Positions 16,584-25,339 are shown, numbered from the stretch's first letter. The stretch: DNA of 55,122 nucleotides from an uncultured Clostridia bacterium (GCA_944392105.1 CALXVM010000012.1:1-55122), one strand, 5' to 3'. The notes: a model not told the origin generated them from the letters alone. Translations and numbers: made by a program.

Positions 16584-17234
16584 ATGACACTAGAAGATTT
16601 AAAAGTAAAATATGATAAATTACAGAAAAAATATGGAGCAAAAGAATTAGACTCTATTTATAATGGAGGGTGTACAGAAAATCCAGATATATGTTTTGTT
16701 TTTATGAACCCTACTGGAAAAAATATTGCATCATCAAAAGAATGGAAAGGAATAAAGTCTCCTTGGATAGGAACAAAAAATATTTGGGATTTATTTTACA
16801 GTTTAAATCTTATGGATGAAAATATTTATAATAAAATAAAAAGCATAAAGGGTAATGAGTGGACAGAAGAGTTTGCAGAAGAAGTTTATAATGATGTAAA
16901 AAAACATAAATATTTCATTACGAATTTAGGAAAATGTACTCAAACAGATGCAAGAGAACTCCCCAATAAAGTCTTTAAACAATATTTAGAATTGTTAAGA
17001 AAAGAAATAGAAATAATAAATCCAAAAGTAATTATTTTATTTGGTAATCAAGTAAGTTCAATTGTTTTAGATAGAAAAATATCGGTATCACAATGTAGAA
17101 AAAAATTATTTACATCTGAGGTTAATAAAAAAGAGTATAAATTTTATTCTGTATATTACCCAGTAGGAAATGGCAGAATTAATATAGATAAATCTATAGA
17201 AGATATAAAATGGATTATGAAAAATGAGATATAA
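16584..17234 (+). CDS. Uracil-DNA glycosylase superfamily protein
   Basis: 216 residues. FVFMNPTGKNIASSKEWKG resembles the water-activating loop near the N-terminus of UDG-fold enzymes. YFITNLGKC is the core strand, PKVIILFGNQ the next, and YYPVGNGRIN occupies the place of the HPS/leucine loop. These fit the fold, but the motifs differ from the classical families 1, 4 and 5, so it may be a divergent member. Members remove uracil from DNA. AAGGAG precedes the ATG. It is monocistronic, followed by a terminator. Confidence 0.7.
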   Translation: MTLEDLKVKYDKLQKKYGAKELDSIYNGGCTENPDICFVFMNPTGKNIASSKEWKGIKSPWIGTKNIWDLFYSLNLMDENIYNKIKSIKGNEWTEEFAEEVYNDVKKHKYFITNLGKCTQTDARELPNKVFKQYLELLRKEIEIINPKVIILFGNQVSSIVLDRKISVSQCRKKLFTSEVNKKEYKFYSVYYPVGNGRINIDKSIEDIKWIMKNEI

Positions 17235-17288
17235 GTATATAATAAAAATATAAAATTAGTAAATTTTTAAATATTAAAATTAATAAAA

Positions 17289-17349
17289 GAAAAGCTCTTA
17301 TAATAAGGAAAACTTAAAATTTGTTGCACTTCAATAAGAGCTTTTTTTC
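17289..17349 (+). terminator. Intrinsic terminator with long loop
   Basis: Stem AAAAGCTCTTAT (17290-17301) with AATAAGAGCTTTTTT (17333-17347), loop of about 31 bases, followed by T and then CG. It ends the UDG-like gene transcript. Confidence 0.65.
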
Positions 17350-17421
17350 GTATAAACAACGGCAATTTGTGTCCAAACTATACATTCTTTCTGAACAAAT
17401 TATTAATATTTAGCATTTTGG

Positions 17422-17642
17422 TTGATTTTTCCAATTTAATGTGCTATAATCATAAGATGCCGTAGTAGTCGTGGCATTAAATTCTTTTTGCGTAAAAAAA
17501 TAATTTATTGCAAAAAGAAAAACAAATGACCAAAAGTACAAGGAACATAGAAATAATTTCAAAATACAATCATATAATGAAATATAATAACATATAATAC
17601 CGCATACCTTGTATTTTTGTAGAAAAGGAGAGAAGAGAATAT
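17422..17642 (+). promoter_or_regulatory. Promoter and long structured leader of the RelA/SpoT-like gene
   Basis: TTGATT (17422-17427), 17 bases, then TGCTATAAT (the -10 TATAAT at 17445-17450 with a TGN extension) form a good promoter. About 185 bases of leader follow. Stems are visible: TGCC with GGCA around 17460, CTTTTTGC with GCAAAAAG around 17484-17520, and an outer pair AAAAGTACAAGG with CCTTGTATTTTT at about 17534-17616. No known riboswitch class is recognised. Confidence 0.5.
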
Positions 17643-18668
17643 ATGATAAATAAAATGAACAGAAGTATGGTGGCAAAGTCACCAGAAGAAAAAAAGATGG
17701 AAAGTTTATTAAATGAAGCTAAAGATAGTGAAGATCTGAAAAATTACGCTGAAAACTTAAGAAAGGAACTAAGTAAAATAGATATTGCTTTTTATTCATA
17801 TCGTGTAAAGAAAGTACATTCTGCAGTACGTTCATTCCGTATTGCACATTATCAAAAGTTAGAAGATATACATGACCTTTTTGGAGTGCTAGTCGTTGTA
17901 GAAGACAAAAAAGATATTGCTAAAGTGGCAAACATTATTAAGAAAAATCTAAAAGATTATGAAGAATATAACTTACTAACAGAAAAAGACTGGATAGAGC
18001 AAAAAGAAGAAAGGAAAAAGCAAGATAATAAAGAAGAAAAAAATATAAGTATGTATGATAAAATCTTAGCAGATTTAAAGAAAATAATAGCAAATACAGA
18101 AACCTTAGAAAGAGTATTGCCACCACTTTCAGATATTATAGTTGCTAAAATACCAATGGGAGATAAGGAAATACCAGTGGAATTTAGAATACAAGATAAA
18201 AATGGTTTTCAAATAATTGAGGCATATTATTTTACTTTATATAAAAATGATGAGCTAGATCCAAAAATGAAAGGACCACTATTATTTTTAGTACTACAAT
18301 TATTAAACAGAAAAAATCAACTAGATACAAATAAAAATTTAAGTATATCAGAAAGAGAAGAATTAATAAATCAGATAGGAGATTTGTATCAATATAACTT
18401 TAATCTTTTATGTGCAAACAGAGAAGTTATTTCCGATGTATGGAGAGAATATGTAAAAATTTCAGCTAAGTATGCACTTCAATTGCCAGTATATGATTTT
18501 CACTTTTTTGGCGTAAAAGAAAAAACAGACGAAGATATAATGGAAATAATAGACAAAGATTTAGACAAATTATACGAAGAATATAAAAGCTTTGATATAA
18601 GGGATATAGATACAGACAAATATGTAGAAGATGCTATAAAAATGTTACAAATAGAAGCTTTAGTTTAG
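17643..18668 (+). CDS. Diverged RelA/SpoT-domain protein
   Basis: 341 residues. YSYRVKKVHSAVRSF, DIHDLFGVLVVVED and PVEFRIQDKNGFQIIEAYYF line up in order with the (p)ppGpp synthetase domain (substrate-binding RVK, the DIxGxR strand and the ExQIRT strand). However, the DIxGxR arginine is replaced, and GYxSxH is not found, so catalysis by the usual mechanism is doubtful. The C-terminal 150 residues are helical and unassigned. AGGAGAGAAGAG precedes the ATG. It may be an inactive or altered alarmone enzyme or a toxin-like relative. The assignment rests on pattern only. Confidence 0.55.
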   Translation: MINKMNRSMVAKSPEEKKMESLLNEAKDSEDLKNYAENLRKELSKIDIAFYSYRVKKVHSAVRSFRIAHYQKLEDIHDLFGVLVVVEDKKDIAKVANIIKKNLKDYEEYNLLTEKDWIEQKEERKKQDNKEEKNISMYDKILADLKKIIANTETLERVLPPLSDIIVAKIPMGDKEIPVEFRIQDKNGFQIIEAYYFTLYKNDELDPKMKGPLLFLVLQLLNRKNQLDTNKNLSISEREELINQIGDLYQYNFNLLCANREVISDVWREYVKISAKYALQLPVYDFHFFGVKEKTDEDIMEIIDKDLDKLYEEYKSFDIRDIDTDKYVEDAIKMLQIEALV

Positions 18669-18704
18669 AAAATATTTGGTGTGTAGTATTTGTAAAACTT
18701 TATG

Positions 18705-18868
18705 TTGACAAATTATTACAATAATGTTAAAATAAAAATATATTTTAAGAGTTTACCTAAAACGTTGAAGTTTGAGCGGTAAAGGGTAGGAAACTACTTA
18801 CACTTTCAGTAAGATTAATTTTAAGTCTTACAAAGGAGTCTTAAATGATTTCTTTGTAAGGCTTTTTT
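18705..18868 (+). promoter_or_regulatory. Promoter and terminator-containing leader upstream of GNAT gene
   Basis: TTGACA (18705-18710), 17 bases, TAAAAT (18728-18733). The leader contains three small hairpins: TTTACC with GGTAAA, GTAG-GAAA-CTAC at 18786-18797, and CTTAC with GTAAG at about 18797-18813. A classical terminator follows (stem AAGTCTTACAAAG with CTTTGTAAGGCTT, T-run ending at 18868) 20 bases before the GTG start. The arrangement is typical of transcription attenuation or a riboswitch. I recognise no known class. Confidence 0.65.
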
Positions 18869-18887
18869 GTATAAGGAGGGGAAAATA

Positions 18888-19412
18888 GTGAACAGTGAAT
18901 TAGAATTAGTTATGCCAAATGAAAGTTATAAAGAACAAGTAATGGAATATTTAGAAGAGCATATTAAAAGTGGCGAATATGAATTACATGGAGATGGTGG
19001 ATTAGACCACTTAAAAGATTATGATAAATGGTTATTAAAAATTAAATCTGATATGAAAACAGAAGGTGATGAAAAAAGAGTACCATCTACATTATATTTA
19101 GCAATTAGAAAAAGTGATAACAAACTGATAGGAATGATTCAAATAAGACATAAACTAAATGAGAATTTATTAAAAACAGGTGGTCATATAGGTGATGGAG
19201 TAAGACCATCAGAAAGAAATAAAGGTTACAGCACAGAAATGATTAGATTAGCACTTGAAAAGTGTAAAGAGCTTAATATACGTAAAGTACTTATGACTTG
19301 TGATAAAAATAATGTAGCATCTGCTAAAACAATTATAAAGAATGGCGGAGTTTTAGAAAACGAAATAGAAGAAAGTGGAAATATTGTACAGCGTTATTGG
19401 ATAGACAATTAA
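18888..19412 (+). CDS. GNAT-family N-acetyltransferase
   Basis: 174 residues. The GTG at 18888 is chosen because AAGGAGG lies eight bases before it; the longer in-frame ATG at 18867 lies inside the terminator. Conserved GNAT pieces: KLIGMIQIRH (strands 2-3) and HIGDGVRPSERNKGYSTEM (strand 4 and the CoA pyrophosphate loop, Q/RxxGxG-type). The substrate is unknown; relatives are often annotated as antibiotic or protein acetyltransferases. It is preceded by an attenuator-like leader, so expression is probably conditional. A second GNAT gene follows 94 bases later. Confidence 0.85.
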   Translation: MNSELELVMPNESYKEQVMEYLEEHIKSGEYELHGDGGLDHLKDYDKWLLKIKSDMKTEGDEKRVPSTLYLAIRKSDNKLIGMIQIRHKLNENLLKTGGHIGDGVRPSERNKGYSTEMIRLALEKCKELNIRKVLMTCDKNNVASAKTIIKNGGVLENEIEESGNIVQRYWIDN

Positions 19413-19505
19413 AATATTTTAAATTATAATGAAGTAAAGCATAATGATTTAAATTAAAAAGTAAAATATGAAAATATAAGTAAGATTTATATAGGAGGGA
19501 TAATA

Positions 19506-20066
19506 ATGAAATACTTTAAAAAGTTAGTGGGAGATAATATATATTTATCGCCAAGAAATGTTGAAGATGCAGAAATATTTACTGAATGGATGAATGATTT
19601 TGAAACTACAGATTATATAGGAAGAAGTCATCAATTAATGACTGTAGATGCTGAAAGAAGATTTTTAGATAAACACATGGATGATGAGTGTTCATTCGCA
19701 ATTGTAGAACTGGAAAATGACAAACTTATAGGCACAATTTCATTAGAAAATATTAATCATATATCCAGAACAGCAATACTTGGAATTTTTATAGGTGATA
19801 AGCCATCAAGAAATAAAGGATATGGAACAGAAGCTATAAGATTACTATTAGATTATGGATTTAATTATTTAAATTTAAACAATATTAAATTAGATGTACT
19901 AGAAATAAATGAAAGAGCAATTGCATGTTATAAAAAATGTGGTTTTAAAGAATATGGAAGAAGAAGAAAATGTGTATTTTTAGATGGAAAATACTATGAC
20001 AGAATAAATATGGACATTTTAAAAGAAGAATTTACAGAAAAATATATAAAAAACAGGAATATATAA
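19506..20066 (+). CDS. GNAT acetyltransferase, RimJ/RimL type
   Basis: 186 residues. The fold is complete: LIGTISLENINH, then LGIFIGDKPSRNKGYGTEA (CoA loop), and NERAIACYKKCGFKEYGRRR at the C-terminal beta-alpha-beta. This pattern is closest to the ribosomal-protein-serine and spermidine acetyltransferase group. AGGAGGG lies eight bases before the ATG. It probably forms a unit with the preceding GNAT. A palindromic element follows directly after the stop. Confidence 0.88.
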   Translation: MKYFKKLVGDNIYLSPRNVEDAEIFTEWMNDFETTDYIGRSHQLMTVDAERRFLDKHMDDECSFAIVELENDKLIGTISLENINHISRTAILGIFIGDKPSRNKGYGTEAIRLLLDYGFNYLNLNNIKLDVLEINERAIACYKKCGFKEYGRRRKCVFLDGKYYDRINMDILKEEFTEKYIKNRNI

Positions 20067-20179
20067 AATCCAAAAATGTAGTATTTTGCAGTGAAACAAG
20101 GTCTTAAAATTTGTGCATACACAAATTTTAAGTAGCCGTGCGTCCGCAGTTGAACGTAAAAATACTACATTTTTGGATT
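20067..20179. mobile_element. Palindromic element with 21-bp perfect terminal inverted repeats (MITE-like)
   Basis: The arm at 20067-20087 is exactly complementary to 20159-20179. Inside is a second perfect 13-bp hairpin (CTTAAAATTTGTG at 20103-20115 with 20120-20132). The remainder is unpaired or weakly paired. There is no coding sequence. The reverse strand shares AAATTTTAAGACCTTG, with one extra T, with the element at 47385-47520, suggesting one family. It is followed immediately by a REP-like copy. Confidence 0.6.
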
Positions 20180-20241
20180 AAGAATTAGGACCGGAACTAA
20201 ATTTCTCATTTTCGGAAATTTGAATCTGGTCCTAATTTCTG
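20180..20241. repeat. REP-like palindromic repeat, copy 3
   Basis: Degenerate member: AGAATTAGGACCGGA on the left and ATCTGGTCCTAATTTCT on the right form an imperfect stem. It abuts the larger palindromic element on its left. Confidence 0.65.
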
Positions 20242-20315
20242 CAATTTCCAACAACTACTTGAAAAATAGCACAATTATTGATATATTAATAAAAAATAAT
20301 CAAGGGATGTTTTAG

Positions 20316-21599
20316 ATGGATGTAAAAGAATTTTTATCAAAATTTTACAAAGGGACAAAGAAGCAAACTTTAGATGCAGTAGTTTATTTTATGGAAAAAT
20401 ATAAAAACCCAGAAAAAAGTTTAAAAATAATACATATAGCTGGAACCAATGGAAAAGGTAGCTGTGTAGAGATGATTTCTAATGTACTAACCTGTGCAGG
20501 ATATAAAGTAGGTAAGTTTATATCTCCACATTTAATAGAATATAATGAAAGAATATGTGTAGACAATAAGGAAATAACAGATGCAGAGTTAGAAAAACTA
20601 ATTACAGAGTTAATGCCAGAAGTTGTAAAATACAACAAAGAGCATAGCAACGATGTAACATTATTCGAATTAGAAATAATAATGGCTTTAATTTATTTTA
20701 ATAGAAAAAATTGTGATTTCGTAGTTTTAGAAACGGGATTAGGAGGACTACATGACTCTACTAATATAGTAAACCCTATCGTATCTATTATAACTAGTAT
20801 AGGGTATGATCATATGCATATTTTAGGAAATACTTTACCGGAAATAGCTGCTCAAAAAGCAGGAATAATAAAAGAAAACTCTAATACTATATTTATTTCT
20901 CAAGATAACGAGGTAAACAGAGTTATAGAAGACACATGTAAAGCAAAAAATAACACATTACATTTAATAAAAGAGCAAGATATTAGTAATTACTCATATG
21001 ACGAGAATTACCAAAAGTTTGACTATAAAAATTATAAAAATATACTAGTAAATTTAAAAGGCAAAAAGCAAATTTATAATGCAAGTATTTGCTTAAAGTG
21101 TATGAATATCTTAAAGGATAAGGGGTATACAATTAACGAAAACGGTATAAGAAAAGGATTAAGTACAGTTATACATAGAGCAAGATTTGAGCAACTAAAT
21201 GAAAATCCAATTGTTATATACGATGGAGCTCATAATAAACCAGCAATGCAAAATCTAATAAATTCAGTTAATATGTACTATAAAAATAATAAAAAGATAT
21301 TTATTGTATCAATATTGAAAACTAAAGACTATAAAAGTATGCTAGGAGAGCTATTACAAGATAAAGAAGCAGTTTATATTTTTACTAGTGGAAACAGTAC
21401 AGAAAGATATGTACAAGGAGAGATATTAGCCAATACTGCTAAAGAAGTTATGAAAGAAGCTAATATACAAGTTAAAGATTTAAAAGATGCACTAGAATAT
21501 GTAATAAAAGATTGCAAAAATTATACAATATTTATAGTTGGAAGCTTTTATGTATATGGAGATGTAATAGATATGTTAAAAGAATATAAGAATACATGA
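20316..21599 (+). CDS. folC: Folylpolyglutamate synthase / dihydrofolate synthase
   Basis: 427 residues, normal length. P-loop GTNGKGS at 43-49, the LETGLGGLHDSTN motif, SIGYDHMHILG, and the C-terminal IYDGAHNKPA motif. It adds glutamate to folates, and in many bacteria also makes dihydrofolate from dihydropteroate. The region before the ATG has AAGGGATG. It is monocistronic, following a cluster of palindromes. Confidence 0.93.
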   Translation: MDVKEFLSKFYKGTKKQTLDAVVYFMEKYKNPEKSLKIIHIAGTNGKGSCVEMISNVLTCAGYKVGKFISPHLIEYNERICVDNKEITDAELEKLITELMPEVVKYNKEHSNDVTLFELEIIMALIYFNRKNCDFVVLETGLGGLHDSTNIVNPIVSIITSIGYDHMHILGNTLPEIAAQKAGIIKENSNTIFISQDNEVNRVIEDTCKAKNNTLHLIKEQDISNYSYDENYQKFDYKNYKNILVNLKGKKQIYNASICLKCMNILKDKGYTINENGIRKGLSTVIHRARFEQLNENPIVIYDGAHNKPAMQNLINSVNMYYKNNKKIFIVSILKTKDYKSMLGELLQDKEAVYIFTSGNSTERYVQGEILANTAKEVMKEANIQVKDLKDALEYVIKDCKNYTIFIVGSFYVYGDVIDMLKEYKNT

Positions 21600-21704
21600 G
21601 TTTGTTAAAAAGTATTTAAATGAAATATGAATATTATATTGTGTATAAAAAATAAACATAAGAAGTCGATAGAAAATTTAAAAATCTTAAAGAAAGGATA
21701 AAAA

Positions 21705-22238
21705 ATGAAAGTATTAATTGCAACTAAAAATCAAGGGAAAATAGAAGGGGCTAAAAGAGCATTGGAAAAATATTTTGATAATGTAATAGTAGAAGGAATA
21801 CCAGCAGACTCAGAAGTGGGAGAGCAACCTGTAAATAATGAAATTTATGATGGCGCAAAGAATAGAGTTAAAAATCTAAAAAAGTATTGCAAAGAAAATA
21901 ATATTGAAGCAGATTTATTTTTATCAATAGAAAGCGGAATAAACAATTTGCTTGGAAGATGGATGATTACAAATATAGCAATAATAGAAGATAATAGAGA
22001 TTTTGAAAGCTATGGTACAAGTCCTTCTTTCCCAGTACCAGAAAGATTAGTAGAAGATGTTATAAATACAGATTTAAGTAAAGTAATGGATAAAGTGTTC
22101 GAAAAGGATGAGGAAAGACATAATAAAGGTGGTGGTATACAGCTTTTAACTAAAAATAAAGTTACGAGAATAGATTTAACAGAACTAGCTTTTACCATGG
22201 CACTAACTAAATATATAAATAAAGAAAAATGGAACTAA
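21705..22238 (+). CDS. DUF84 / YjjX-like inosine/xanthosine triphosphatase
   Basis: 177 residues. ATKNQGKIEGAKRAL at the start is the (A/G)(S/T)xNxxK motif of the ITPase-like fold. Further conserved blocks are GEQPVNNEIYDGAKNRV and LFLSIESGI, then NKGGGIQLLTKNKVTR. YjjX proteins hydrolyse ITP and XTP that arise by deamination. Together with maf and the HAM1-like gene, this is the third house-cleaning NTPase in 10 kb. AAGAAAGGATAAAA precedes the ATG. Confidence 0.8.
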   Translation: MKVLIATKNQGKIEGAKRALEKYFDNVIVEGIPADSEVGEQPVNNEIYDGAKNRVKNLKKYCKENNIEADLFLSIESGINNLLGRWMITNIAIIEDNRDFESYGTSPSFPVPERLVEDVINTDLSKVMDKVFEKDEERHNKGGGIQLLTKNKVTRIDLTELAFTMALTKYINKEKWN

Positions 22239-22321
22239 CGAGAAAAGAAATAAAAACAATTTGTAGACAAATAAAAAAGAAATTAGATAAGCAGAAAAGG
22301 CAAATAAGAGATGTAGAATAA
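22229..22321 (+). CDS. Possible 30-residue basic peptide ORF
   Basis: ATG at 22229 overlaps the end of the DUF84 gene; the frame runs 30 codons and gives a Lys/Arg-rich helix ending in TAA just before the Nudix gene. There is only a weak ribosome binding site. Translational re-initiation after the DUF84 stop is possible, but the frame may be chance in this AT-rich DNA. Confidence 0.2.
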   Translation: MELTRKEIKTICRQIKKKLDKQKRQIRDVE

Positions 22322-22340
22322 AAAGAAAGGATTATGTAAA

Positions 22341-22751
22341 ATGAAAAAACTAAATGTAATACTAGTATATAATCAAATCGGAGATAAAGTTTTAATGTGT
22401 AAAAGAGCCAAAGAACCATATAAAGGAAAATTTAATTTAGTTGGCGGACACGTTGAACAAAATGAAGATGAGTTGCATGCAGCATATAGAGAATTGCAAG
22501 AAGAAACAGGAATAACGAATAATGATATTAAATTAACACATATTATGGATTTTCAATATGCAATGTCTGATATGGAATTGGAAGTATATACTGGAAAACT
22601 TAATAAAGAAGTTGAACTAGTTGAAGAAGTAAATGAATTATGTTGGATGGATAAGAACGAAAACTTTTTTGATATTGAAAAATTTGCTGGAGAAGGAAAC
22701 ATTGGACATATGTTAAAACAAGCAGAAATTTATAAAGACAAACTATTTTAA
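22341..22751 (+). CDS. Nudix hydrolase
   Basis: 136 residues. The Nudix box fits G-x5-E-x7-REUxEExGU: GGHVEQNEDEL followed by RELQEETGI. N-terminal NVILVYNQIGDKVLMCKRAK is the typical MutT-like start. MutT/YvcI-type enzymes hydrolyse oxidised or other nucleoside diphosphate derivatives; the substrate is unknown here. An AAAGAAAGGA ribosome binding site is present. It sits between two nucleotide-triphosphate hydrolases (DUF84 and dGTPase-like). Confidence 0.9.
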   Translation: MKKLNVILVYNQIGDKVLMCKRAKEPYKGKFNLVGGHVEQNEDELHAAYRELQEETGITNNDIKLTHIMDFQYAMSDMELEVYTGKLNKEVELVEEVNELCWMDKNENFFDIEKFAGEGNIGHMLKQAEIYKDKLF

Positions 22752-22909
22752 TTAAAAAATAAAATTATAAATTTATAGACTAGTAAAAATAACAACTATT
22801 TAATAAGTAAAATTAAATATTAAATTAACAACAAACAGAATAAAAATAACTTTAGATAGATATAAATTGCTAGATAAAAATATAAAAATTTAATAAAAGG
22901 AGAATTATA

Positions 22910-24109
22910 TTGAAAAACTTATTTGAAAATGTTGCAGCAAATGAAAAAAACGAAAAATGGAATAATATAATTAAAAGAGAAAAAGAGCTATATAAGCGTA
23001 ACAACGATATACGCTCAGAAATTGAAAGAGATTATACTAGAATAATACATTCTACAGCTTATAGAAGAATGAAGCATAAAACACAAGTATTTTTCTCTCC
23101 GGAGAATGATCACATCTGTACAAGAATAGAGCATGTTACATATGTAGAATCTATAAGCCATACTATAGCAAAATATCTTGGCTTAAATATAGATTTAACT
23201 AAGGCCATAGCAACAGCACATGACTTAGGACATGCACCTTTTGGGCATGAAGGAGAAAGGGTGCTATCTAAAATTTCTCAAAGAGATTTAGGAGAAAAGT
23301 TTTGGCATGAAAAAAATGGATTAGACTATGTAGATAAAATAGAATTATTAGAAGATAATTTAAAAAATGAGCAAAATCTAAATTTGACTTATGGGGTAAG
23401 GGATGGAATTATATCACATTGTGGTGAAATAGACGAAAATGCACTTATTCCAAGAGAAGAATGCATTGATTTAAAAGAATATAAGTATCAAAATCAATAT
23501 GCACCATATACATGGGAAGGATGTGTAGTAAAAGTTTCAGATAAAATTTCATATATAGGAAGAGATATAGAGGATGCAATAACAGTAGGAATTTTAGATA
23601 AACATTTATCAGAATTATATAAAATATTAAAAAGTGACCATGATGAAGTAATAAACAATACAATTATAATTAATAATTTAATAAAAGATTTATGCGAAAA
23701 TTCTTCCCCTGAAAAAGGCTTATGTTTTTCAGATGGAATGTTTGAGTTAATGAATGAATTAAAGAAATTTAATTATGAGTACATATACTTGTCTGATAGA
23801 TTAAGACCTTCGTCTAGATACTTTGACTTAGTACTAAATGAAATTTACAATACACTAAAAGGTGCATATGATGGAGAAAATACACTAAATAAGATAAAGA
23901 GCATGAAGAAGTTTTATCCAGATATATTTAATAATTTTGAAGAGTGGCTATCTAGCTATTGGACATTTGAAAGAAAACAAGGTGCTAGTAATGATGTATT
24001 ATTTGATATAACAGATGAAAAAGATTACAGTAAAGCAATAATTTACTATATTTCAGGAATGACAGATAAGTTTGCTGTTGAAATGTATAATAAAATAATC
24101 GGATTTTAA
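22910..24109 (+). CDS. dgt: dGTPase-like HD-domain triphosphohydrolase
   Basis: 399 residues. YTRIIHSTAYRRMKHKTQVF is the conserved opening of the deoxyguanosinetriphosphate triphosphohydrolase family. The HD metal ligands are His75 (RIEH) and H104-D105 (AHDLGHAPFGH), with the distal Asp in VKVSDKISYIGRDIED. It releases tripolyphosphate from dGTP and related dNTPs. The TTG start at 22910 follows AAAAGGAG by about seven bases. About 160 bases upstream are AT-rich without clear signals. Confidence 0.88.
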   Translation: MKNLFENVAANEKNEKWNNIIKREKELYKRNNDIRSEIERDYTRIIHSTAYRRMKHKTQVFFSPENDHICTRIEHVTYVESISHTIAKYLGLNIDLTKAIATAHDLGHAPFGHEGERVLSKISQRDLGEKFWHEKNGLDYVDKIELLEDNLKNEQNLNLTYGVRDGIISHCGEIDENALIPREECIDLKEYKYQNQYAPYTWEGCVVKVSDKISYIGRDIEDAITVGILDKHLSELYKILKSDHDEVINNTIIINNLIKDLCENSSPEKGLCFSDGMFELMNELKKFNYEYIYLSDRLRPSSRYFDLVLNEIYNTLKGAYDGENTLNKIKSMKKFYPDIFNNFEEWLSSYWTFERKQGASNDVLFDITDEKDYSKAIIYYISGMTDKFAVEMYNKIIGF

Positions 24110-24212
24110 AGAATATAATAAAACTATAAGTAGAGAATGGATATTTAAACTTGAATTAAAAAATTAGATAAAAAATAATAAAGAAAGATTAATAATAAAT
24201 AAGAGGTACAAA

Positions 24213-25223
24213 ATGTTATCAATACAAGAAGCAAGAGAAAAATTACCAGAAAAATTTATGGAAAACATGTACGAAATGTTTTCGCCAGGCACTGTAGACA
24301 AAATAGTTGCTGGAATGATAAGCGATAGATATACTACATTAAGAGTAAATACAATAAAATATAATATACAATATTTAATGAAATATTTTAAAGAGAGCAA
24401 CATAAAATTTGAAAGAGTGCCATGGTATAATGATGCACTAATAATAAAAAATGCTAAGGAAAAAGAAATACAAAAACTAGACATATACGAAAAAGGATAT
24501 ATATATCTACAAAGCTTACCAAGTATGATTCCTCCAATAATACTAGAACCTAAGGAAGAAGAAAAAGTATTAGACTTAACAGCAGCACCCGGAAGCAAAA
24601 CTACACAAATTGCAGCTTTAATGAATAACAAAGGTTACATATTAGCAAATGAGCTAGATAAAATTAGATGTGAAAGATTAAAATATAATGTAAATACACA
24701 AAGGGCAACAATTGTAGAGGTCGTAAATGGCAGAGGTGAATTGTTAGGAAGAGAACACGAAAACTATTTTGACAAAGTTTTATTAGATGCACCATGTAGT
24801 GGAGAAGGACGCTTTGATGCTACTAGTTCTATAACATATAAAAATTGGTCAGAAAAAACAGTAAGAGATTTAGCAAAATTGCAGAAAAAATTATTTAAAA
24901 GTGCCTATACAGCTTTAAAGCAAGGCGGGATAATGGTTTATTCAACATGTACTTTAAATAAAGAAGAAAATGAAATGGTTTTAGAATGGGCATTGCAAAA
25001 CTTAAATGTAAAATTGCTAGATATAAATATAGAAATAAAAGATAAAATCCCAGCTTTTAATAATGAAGTAAATAGCTCAATTAATAAAGCAATTAGAATA
25101 TTACCAAGCAAAACTATGGAAGGATTTTTTGTGGCAAAATTTGTCAAAGGGTGTCAAAGGGGACGGAGAATTTTGACACATTTAACTTATGTGAATATCA
25201 AAATTTTATTAATATTTTATTAA
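24213..25223 (+). CDS. RsmB/RsmF-type RNA cytosine-5 methyltransferase
   Basis: 336 residues. VLDLTAAPGSKTTQIA is SAM motif I, LLDAPCSGEGRF carries one catalytic Cys and YSTCTLNKEENE the other. This is the NOL1/NOP2/Sun family, which makes m5C in rRNA. The region after residue 310 (GCQRGRRILTHLTYVNIK) is not family sequence and is encoded by a palindromic repeat that runs into the ORF. The N-terminal RNA-binding region is short, and the C-terminal RNA-recognition domain found in YebU/RsmF is absent. Confidence 0.88.
   Translation: MLSIQEAREKLPEKFMENMYEMFSPGTVDKIVAGMISDRYTTLRVNTIKYNIQYLMKYFKESNIKFERVPWYNDALIIKNAKEKEIQKLDIYEKGYIYLQSLPSMIPPIILEPKEEEKVLDLTAAPGSKTTQIAALMNNKGYILANELDKIRCERLKYNVNTQRATIVEVVNGRGELLGREHENYFDKVLLDAPCSGEGRFDATSSITYKNWSEKTVRDLAKLQKKLFKSAYTALKQGGIMVYSTCTLNKEENEMVLEWALQNLNVKLLDINIEIKDKIPAFNNEVNSSINKAIRILPSKTMEGFFVAKFVKGCQRGRRILTHLTYVNIKILLIFY
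25145..25178. repeat. Variant palindromic repeat inside the 3' end of the methyltransferase gene
   Basis: GGTGTCAAAGGGGACGGAG followed by AATTTTGACAC forms an imperfect inverted repeat (GTGTCAAA with TTTGACAC after gaps). It resembles extragenic palindromes of other Clostridia with a GGGGAC core. Here it is translated as the C-terminal tail. Confidence 0.5.
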
Positions 25224-25248
25224 TATTTTATAAATTGCTGTAATAATA

Positions 25249-25277
25249 TTGACAAGGAAGATTATTAAAAGTAAGAT
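25249..25277 (+). promoter_or_regulatory. Promoter of the MBL-fold gene
   Basis: TTGACA at 25249-25254, 17 bases, TAAGAT at 25272-25277, 62 bases before the start of the next gene. Confidence 0.6.
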
Positions 25278-25339
25278 ATAAAGTAACTTTTTAAGTCTAA
25301 TTAATATAAAAATAAAACAAAAGAATAAGGAGGTAAATT

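Noticed and set aside
18867..18887. ATG start for the first GNAT gene
   Set aside because: It lies inside the terminator and upstream of the ribosome binding site; GTG 18888 is better placed.
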